Position numbers and translations under genes: made by a program
DNA from: Spisula solida
Taxonomy: Eukaryota; Mollusca; Bivalvia; Venerida; Mactridae
Assembly (NCBI GenBank): GCA_947247005.1
Contig: OX365948.1
Span: forward strand, 8,979,455-9,043,454
Direction: 5' to 3'
DNA: 64,000 nucleotides
Shown: in pieces, positions 57,407 through 64,000 of the stretch
How the letters are laid out: every line of letters begins with the position of its first letter
How positions within the stretch are numbered: the first letter of the stretch is position 1
The notes under the pieces: generated by a model
Told to the model about the DNA's origin: nothing
Databases searched by the model: none
The model's input: only the letters and a program-made list of their open reading frames with translations

Positions 57407-60400
57407 CTGCAAAGATAAATGATATTTGCGACCCAATGCTGAATTGCTTGTTAGCTCGCCTGCCACAAAGTGGCACTGAGCTTTTGTGATTTTCTGTCTG
57501 TCTCCAGCCTGTAAGACCGTATGTCAGTCCGTCAGACGATTCACTGTTAACGCTCTAGCATTTTAAGTTTTGCTTTGATCTTCAAAACTTGGTCCGTAGT
57601 TGTATCTCAATGAAATATAGGTCAAGTTCGAAGTTGGGTCAATTATTAGGTCAAGCGGTCAAATGATAGGAAAACTTTTAAACACTCTGGAGGTCGCATT
57701 TTTGCTTCAATCTTCATTAAATTTGGCAAAAATGTTTATCTGGATGACCTTAAGGTCAAATTCGAAGTTGGGTCATGTGGGTTTGTCAAAAACTAGACCA
57801 AAAGGTCAAATAATAGAAAAAATGTGTTAATACTCCAGAGGCCTCATTTTGGCATCAATCTTCATAAAGTTTGTCAAAATGTTAATCTTGGTGACCTTAA
57901 GGTCAAGTTCAAAGTTGGATGATGTGGGGTCAAAAACTAGGTCACTGACAAATAATAGAAAAATCTATAAAACACCATAGAGGCCACATTTCTGCTTCAA
58001 TCTTCATGAAATATGATCAAAATGTTTATCTTGATGAACTTAAGGCCATGTTCACAGTTGGGTCATGTTGGGTCAAAAACATGGTCACTAAGTCAAATAA
58101 CCTTGTTAGTGCTCTAGAGGCATTCTCGTTCACCAGGGTATTATTCACGTGTAGTCTGGGAACTTCACTAACCACTGATGTATGAGGATGCTCTAGAGGC
58201 CACATGTTTGCTTCAATCTTCATGAAGTTGGTCAAAATGTTTATTTTGATGATCTTCAGGCCTGGTATGAAATTGGGTCAGGTGAATCACACAATTCCTG
58301 TGATCACACGTCTGACACTTGAACCACTTGACCACAGTGCCATCTAATCGCCTTGATTCTTATAGTGATCGCCCTGTCACATAAGTATGAAAACTTTCAA
58401 TTGTCTATTAGATACAACTAGGCAATCAAAACATAGAAGTGTATTTCAAAGCTTGGTCATGTTTAGCAGACGTCATCTACATTACCAGTATTCCTTTGCT
58501 TTATCATTTACCTTTGCCGGGATAACAGCGAATATTTACACTCGGTATGCAAATTTTAAATGTACAAAATGTGCTATTATTGTCTATAAAATATTACAAT
58601 ACATGTATGAATTTCGGTACTGAAAACAAAAGAGGGTACATTTTTTTCAGCATTGTATCTATTAATGAGTTACTTCCATCCTTCTGCACACATGTAAGAT
58701 ACCTTAGGTGGTCAGAGGTGTCGCCTAACAGAATAGAAATTCATGGAATTCATTCCAGAACCACTTATTTATTTTCTTTTTTAAGTGGTATTCCTTTAAT
58801 CTTAATTAATGGAATGACAACCTAAGGTAGTGTACATGGAGGTGTATGTCTGTGCGTCTGTCCACAGTAACTTGTGTAGTCACTAGAGGGCAGAATTTTT
58901 TGCCTAGTCTTTATGAAACTTGGTCACAATGATCTCGATAAAATATAGGTCAAGTTTGATGTTGGGTCATCCAAGGTCAAATCATACAAAAACCATACAT
59001 AAGTCACTAGAGGGCAGAATTTTGCCTAATCTTTATGGAACTTGCTCACAATTATCATCTCCATAAAATTAGGTCATGTTCAATATTAGGTTATCTGAGG
59101 GTAAAAAACAAGGTCACTTGGTCAAGTCATTAAAGTCCTTGTGTATGATATGAATTCTGTTTTATCACTGGATCTCCATGAAAGTTTGTCAGAATGTTAG
59201 TCGAGATGAAATCTAGGTTGAAAGAAGGCACACAGCAGACAAGCGACGAAGGCACAACATTTGCAACATGAACTTTTGTTGGTGTCATAATTTTTTTACT
59301 CTGGATTTGAAGTTTGTGACTCAAAATACATTTCAATTCCACATAGCAGCACATAATTATTACGTAGCTAAGCTACATAAAAATTATGTTGAAACATTCA
59401 GCAAGATCAAACACGTATTTACCAAGCTATTGGCAAATACATAATTTGTTAAATGCACATGCATGTCGGCAGTATTCTCATAAATAAGTCAAAAGTTGAA
59501 AAATACTTACAAGTACTTTCTTACCTCGATCTGAAATATGGACAAAACTTACACGTGACATTTACTGTATTTCTTACATGCTGAAGTACATGTGCCTTAA
59601 CATATCGCTGACTTAGAATGAGAAGATTGTAAGTACAAAATCGATATGATAAGACTGAAAACTAGTCTTTTCTTTTATGGAAAACAAAGATGGGGGCGTA
59701 TATTGCTTTGCATCTGTCTGTATGTCGGTCATATAAATTGGTTTACGTTCAATTACTCAAGAACGCTTTGCCCTAGGATCTTCAAACTTTACATGGAGGT
59801 TCGTCAACAACAGTAGATGACCTTTCAAGGTTACTGTGACCTTTACCATTTTTGACTATTGGGCTGCCATGGGGGCATACGTGTTTTACAAACATTTCTT
59901 GGTAAACTTCGGTTTGGTCAACATGACCAGTTCGATTTTCATGAAAATTGAATGCTAAGATGTATCTCGTGTTGCTGATTTCAAACATCTATGGGTCTTA
60001 TAAGATGGTAAGTAGCACTTGCGACCTTCTCATTCAAAGCCAGCGACATGTATCTTGAAATCTCAGTTCACCTGTTGAGGTCGAGCAGGTTATGACAATG
60101 AACTGTTAGGACCGTTGGATGTCCATCATGCGTCAACCTTTTCTATAGATAGCATATCTTGAAACTTCACTCAAGGACTTAATAAATTCATGAACATTTT
60201 ATACAATGGTTAAAATTACAACGTTAGCATTCATTAAATTCATTTAAAGTTCGCACACTGAAACAATGGTTGTTAAAAATTTCATGGACATTGGTCAACA
60301 AATACAATTAAAACAATGGTTTCAATCTAAGAGTCCTGCTTGGCACAATTCATATTTGGGTAGCTTTTGATGTCCCCTGGACACACGGACGCATTTAATA

Positions 60401-61418
60401 TTATTTATGTCTTATCTGGTAACGTTTACCACTTTTGGAAAGGGTCTGGTAGTTCTGCAATTTACTTTGTGGTACGCTCATGTGCAGAGAGCATGCTGTC
60501 CGAGTTTACCCATGCCATGGTCAGTAGTAGACAAGTCTTGTAATGGTCAATCCATCAAGTGTATGTTGTTGACAACGTGTACTTCCACATGTGTTTAACT
60601 TGCAATTGTCAACATATTTATGGAACAAATACAATTGGGGGCAAAAATATACATTGCGGTTATTATTGTTAAGGTATTAAGTCATGTACGAAAGTACAAC
60701 AAAGATACTTGCTTTACTGTACAAGTAACTGTACATAGTATTGATTTTTACTGTAGCGAGTATTGCAGAGTGTCCCGCTTGTGTACGGAGTATTGAACGA
60801 CATTATGACAACATTACTCATTTACTCGCAATATCCAGTGTACCGGTATACCACAGTGATCACGTTAGCTAAAATAAATTTCAGTCAAAACTGCCAAATC
60901 GTCTTGTCTAAAAGAACATAGAGCAGCAAAACCACATTTTCAACATTGAAGGTGGACCCCAAAAACTTACAGCAAGAGTTATATACCAAAATGTTTTGGA
61001 CAGTCTTGAGATTATCAGACTGTCGGTATGAATTGCAGATTTTTGGTGTGGGCTCTATAATCTAAGATGGCGCCCAAGATGGCCACCATTCGATAAGATA
61101 CTATTTCAGCGTAATGTTTCTAGATTTTATTGGCCAAAGGCTGTGTCATCAATGTTCACAAAAATACCAATCATGGTCTAGACAAAGCTAGATACTTGAG
61201 CTTAGTATTTTGCTTGTAGCATTCTGTAATAATCCTGCATTCCGTAATAATCCTCTTGACTGAATAAGCTAGTTCCGTAAAAGTAGGCACAGGTTCATAG
61301 GAAGACGATTATTTCATGTTGAAATCAAACTTACCTTGTTCTGGTGTATTCATTTTTACATAGTCATCTTGGTCGGTCTTGATTGATAATCGTGAGTGAT
61401 AATTTGCGAGTAGCTTAT
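56924..61418 (-). CDS. SAM-domain adaptor protein, C-terminal part (GAREM-like, tentative); 5' end not found
   Basis: Three exons (61418-61335, 59530-59511, 57406-56924) join in phase to about 195 residues with a stop. Upstream of the domain are tyrosine motifs: YVKM (PI3-kinase SH2 type), YQEV and YENL (Grb2 SH2 type). The last ~65 residues ('STYELVERLKQGGLYDLSEM', 'LNGAFFLNLS', 'GLKNLQMAKFLKMRDENWIP') form a SAM domain at the very C-terminus. Docking tyrosines plus a terminal SAM are as in GAREM adaptors of receptor tyrosine kinase signalling, but I see no CABIT domain because the 5' exons are missing, and other SAM adaptors are possible. It ends 321 bp from the TTC4 stop, tail to tail. Confidence 0.7.
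57455..58290 (-). mobile_element. Pearl-like element in the SAM-gene intron
   Basis: On the minus strand its 3' end is 'gtgccactttgtggcaggcgagctaa' (hairpin GTGCCAC/GTGGCA variant) at 57482-57455, preceded by four to five core units ('aggtcaagttcgaagttggg' on the plus strand). The 5' end is degenerate. It begins only about 50 bp from the exon acceptor. Confidence 0.65.
58702..58827. mobile_element. MITE with CCTTAGGTGGTCA ends
   Basis: 'taccttaggtggtca' at the left is inverted as 'tgacaacctaaggta' at the right, giving a TA-flanked element of 126 bp. Inner inverted motifs (aaccactt / aagtggt) strengthen the fold. Confidence 0.7.
58835..59130 (-). mobile_element. Pearl-like repeat, fragment
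   Basis: Two core units in minus orientation ('gtagtcactagagggcagaatttt', 'ctttatgaaacttggtcacaatgatc'); neither the microsatellite nor the 3' hairpin is present. Confidence 0.55.
59511..59530 (-). CDS. SAM-adaptor probable 20-nt microexon
   Basis: The flanking exons do not fit in phase directly (joining them gives an early stop). On the minus strand at 59530-59511 a 'ccatatttcag' acceptor, 20 nt and a strong CTT|gtaagt donor supply exactly the missing phase and would encode (D)RGKKVL. An alternative donor after 6 nt (GAG|gtaag) would not restore the frame. Confidence 0.45.
59604..60046. mobile_element. MITE with 'cgctggctt' ends, copy 2, with nested repeat
   Basis: Ends 'cgctgacttagaatgagaag' and 'cttctcattcaaagccagcg' match the MITE at 25998-26240, as does 'catgaccagttcgattttcatga' in inverse. 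A 'gggggcata' repeat (59688-59905) sits inside and explains the larger size. Confidence 0.7.
59688..59905 (-). mobile_element. 'gggggcata' repeat nested in a MITE
   Basis: Plus strand: 'aagatgggggcgtatattgc' ... 'catgggggcatacgtgtttt'. 'acaaacatttctt' closes it, as in the other members of this family. Confidence 0.6.
60050..61334. other. Intron sequence of the SAM gene, no exon recognised
   Basis: No conserved exon or clear mobile element apart from a 'aagatggcgcccaagatggcc' motif near 61064, similar to the sub-repeats of the 7.2 kb inverted-repeat element. Confidence 0.4.
61335..61418 (-). CDS. SAM-adaptor exon (tyrosine motif exon)
   Basis: On the minus strand: acceptor 'aatttatttccag', 84 nt, donor CAAG|gtaag. 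Encodes 'KLLANYHSRLSIKTDQDDYV' then KMNTPEQ. Enters in phase 1 and leaves in phase 1, so at least one exon lies further upstream. Confidence 0.65.
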
Positions 61419-61576
61419 CTGGAAATAAATTAACTGATGCTGACAAAGATGTTGAAATGTAGGCAAAAAACATAAAGGCACAAAATGTATTATTATTTTC
61501 AATACCTTGTGAACGCGTTGGTAAAAAAACAATGACAGATCCTTTATAAAAAATCAAAAAATTTCGGATTATCCAT

Positions 61577-62345
61577 TTTTAGCTCACCTGAGCATGAGGT
61601 GCTCAAGGTAAGCTATTGTGATCACCCTTTTGTCCGTCGTCCACCGTGCGCCGTCAACAATTGGACTGTTAACACTCTAGAGGTCATAATTTTCACTTAA
61701 TCTTTTTCAAACTTGGTCACAATGTTTGTCTCTATGAAATCTAGGTAAAGTTTGTAATTGGGTCATCGTGGGTCAAAAACTAGGTCACTAGGTCAAATCA
61801 AAGAAAAACATTGTTAACACTCTATAGGTCACAATTTTCACAGTCTTTTTTAAAATTGGTCACAATGTTTGTCTTTATGAAATCTAGGTCAAGTTCGTAA
61901 TTTGGTCATCTGGGGTCAAAAAGTAGGTCACTATGTCAAATCAAAGAAAAACCTTGTTAACACTCTATAGGTCACAATTTTCACTTAATCTTTTTTAAAC
62001 TTGGTCACCATGTTTGTCTCTATGAAATCTAGGTCAAGTTCGTAATTGGGTCATCTGGGGTCAAAAAATAGGACACTAGGGCAAAGAAAAAAAACCTTGT
62101 TAACACTCTGAGGTCCAAATTTTCACTTAATCTTTTTCAAACTTGGTCATAATGTTTATCTCTATGAAATCTAGGCCAAGTGCGTAATTGGGTCATCTGG
62201 GGTAAAAAACTAGGTCAACAGGTCACATCAAAGAAAAACCTTGTTAACACTCTAGAGATCACATTTTTGACATAATCTTAATGAAACCTAGTCACAATGT
62301 TTGTCTCTATGTAATCTAGGTCAAGTTCGTAATTGAGTCATTAGA
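61577..62345 (-). mobile_element. Pearl-like element, partial
   Basis: On the plus strand it begins with the inverse 3' end 'ttagctcacctgagcatgag', then about five core units of ~140 bp ('aactaggtcactaggtcaaatca', 'ctctatgaaatctaggtcaag'). It breaks off near 62345, so the 5' end is missing. Confidence 0.65.
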
Positions 62346-63270
62346 CCAGTCATTCTATCCCAAAAATGGCCTTAACCTAGACAAAATTGCAAAAGTTTTG
62401 TTTTGTGTATTTTAAAGTTTTTTAATGTCTAAACCAATACCAGCAGAAAATCCCCTGTCCAGAAAGTTGCGGTTGTAACTTAAAATGAGATTTGAAGAAG
62501 GTCACTATACTTTTCAAAAGTTTATTCCATGAAAATTTGGGTGTTTTAGTTTTATCAGTATTTAATGTTATACACATACGCAGGTTAAAATATCAAACCA
62601 TCTTGTTGATAAAATGAATTTACAAGCAAACTTTTTTCAATAAACCATGTATTTCAATATTTTAAGCAATAATGTGAAAATGAAGGGGAAGATTTACCCC
62701 ACCCAATTTTCAAAAAATATGATAATTGTATCATAAACCATGAATCAATGTCTTTATTTGGGTAAACAGTTTTAAATGAGAGTATTAAATAAGTCCTCAA
62801 TTGATAAAAATGCATCAGGACCTTAATTTGACCAACATATGTGTGTCAATCCGTTGGTCTGTAATATAAGTGCGTCGGTCAGTCATGTCCGTCAGTGAAG
62901 AAATCTTTATTATATGATATTAATTAAAATTAATTTTATGTTGTCGTTATTAAACTTAGTATGTGGAGAGGGGCCTATAAGGGGCTTGTCATGAGATAGT
63001 GAATAACAGTTTATATTTATATTATGACAACAATCCTGGTTGCTATGGCAGACCTGTCATTTCTCAGACATAGAGCCTGTAATTAAAGGTAATTTGGTTC
63101 CAGTACAGGCTTACAGACAATTCAGTTCAATTTACAGGAAATTTCACGAAACTGAACTTTTTTATATACTATACATGTATACACAATAAATACTGCCAAT
63201 TACTGTTAATTTGATTCAGATTTAATGTTCTCGATCTGGCTCGCTTTCATTTTCCATGTATAAGTATGTT
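62346..63270. other. Non-coding, nothing recognised
   Basis: AT-rich sequence without conserved frames or clear repeats. An upstream exon of the SAM gene could be here, but I could not identify one. Confidence 0.4.
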
Positions 63271-63271
63271 T

Positions 63272-63770
63272 ATACAAGAGATGTTTGTAAAACATTTATG
63301 TCACCAGGACAGCCCAATAGTCGTCCTTGACCTACTGACCTCAAAATCAACAGGGTCATCTACTGTTGATGATCAACCTCCATATAAAATTTGAAGAATC
63401 TGCATGGCGAAACCTTTCTTGAGTTATCGATCGGAAACCATTCTGTCTATTTACACATGTTAAAGGACACAGTGACCTTGACCACTAACCTGAAAATCAA
63501 TAGGGGTCATCTAATGCTGATGACCAAGATCTAAAGTTCGAAGATCCTGAGACAAACTGTTTATGAGTTATCAATTCGAAACCATGTGGTCTATTTATAC
63601 ATGTTAAAAGTCACATTGACCTTGACCTTTGCCCTACTAACCCCAATCTCATTATGGGTCATTTACTGTTGTTGAACAACATCCATGTGAAGTTTGAAGA
63701 TCTTGGACAAAACCGTTCTTGAGTTATCACCCACAGACCGACTGACAGAACGACATTGGAACAGCTATAT
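63272..63770 (+). mobile_element. 'gggggcata' type repeat, three core units
   Basis: Begins 'aagagatgtttgtaaaacat', then three ~150-bp units ('cctcaaaatcaacagggtcatctactgttg', 'cttgagttatc'), then 'gaccgactgacag'. The G-rich 3' end is not preserved. Confidence 0.6.
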
Positions 63771-64000
63771 ATTCCATTTTCTTCAAAGGGTGCATAGGAG
63801 TTCTTTTATTTTTCGTTACTCGGACCCTCCTGCCCTATTTTTGTCATTTTCAAAAAGAATAAAAATTGGAAATCTTAAATTGCATATAATTTATTATTTC
63901 ATATGTTTTGATGGTACATGTATTATGATACTATACACCTTGTTTTATTGTGTATTTCATTAAAGATATCTTGGTATAGTACTTGTTTAATTGTGTTCTC

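Noticed and set aside
57407..57466. Upstream extension of the SAM exon to an ATG at 57466
   Set aside because: This part overlaps the 3' end of a pearl-like repeat and is preceded by nothing gene-like, while a good acceptor lies at 57407-57420.

Overview
The window is nuclear DNA of an animal, almost certainly a bivalve mollusc and probably a heterodont (clam-type) species. The evidence is: genes split by GT-AG introns, AT-rich sequence, tRNA-headed SINEs, and above all many copies of a tandem-core repeat of the bivalve 'pearl' type (phrases such as 'gaccaagtttcataaagat', followed by a GACG microsatellite and a small 3' hairpin). No bacterial or organellar gene organisation is present. The species is inferred, not proven.

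Two genes can be supported, arranged tail to tail. The first (+, 39110-56602) is TTC4, an Hsp90/Hsp70 TPR co-chaperone related to yeast Cns1. Eleven coding exons could be joined with matching phases to a 387-residue protein, with all five carboxylate-clamp positions of the TPR domain present. The second (-, coding sequence 56924-61418, 5' end not found) encodes the C-terminal part of a SAM-domain adaptor. It has tyrosine motifs YVKM, YQEV and YENL upstream of the SAM domain and a probable 20-nt microexon; it is tentatively GAREM-like. The stop codons are about 320 bp apart.

Region by region: 1-7.6 kb is AT-rich non-coding sequence with microsatellites and pearl-like fragments. From 7.66 to 20.7 kb a single pearl-like repeat has been split by at least three later insertions. 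These are a ~7.2 kb inverted-repeat element with diverged arms (itself holding a 1.06 kb TA-flanked DNA transposon, a LINE relic and another complete pearl-like element), a 4,473-bp element with 492-bp nearly identical terminal inverted repeats, CAC termini and a 5-bp target duplication (Transib/RAG-like architecture), and a 'gggggcata' repeat. From 21 to 31 kb there are MITEs, minisatellites and tandem arrays built from tRNA-like sequences. From 33.6 to 38.1 kb there is a 1,039-bp tandem duplication, a decayed LINE reverse transcriptase, and an inverted copy of the duplicated segment's end. From 39 to 56.6 kb TTC4 carries four minisatellites (56, 17, 11 and 18 bp) and several MITEs in its introns. 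From 57 to 64 kb the SAM-gene introns and upstream sequence hold more pearl-like and other repeats.

Apart from the two genes, essentially every recognisable structure is mobile or tandem DNA. The most notable object is the young 15380-19852 element. No virus, toxin gene, CRISPR array or operon was seen.
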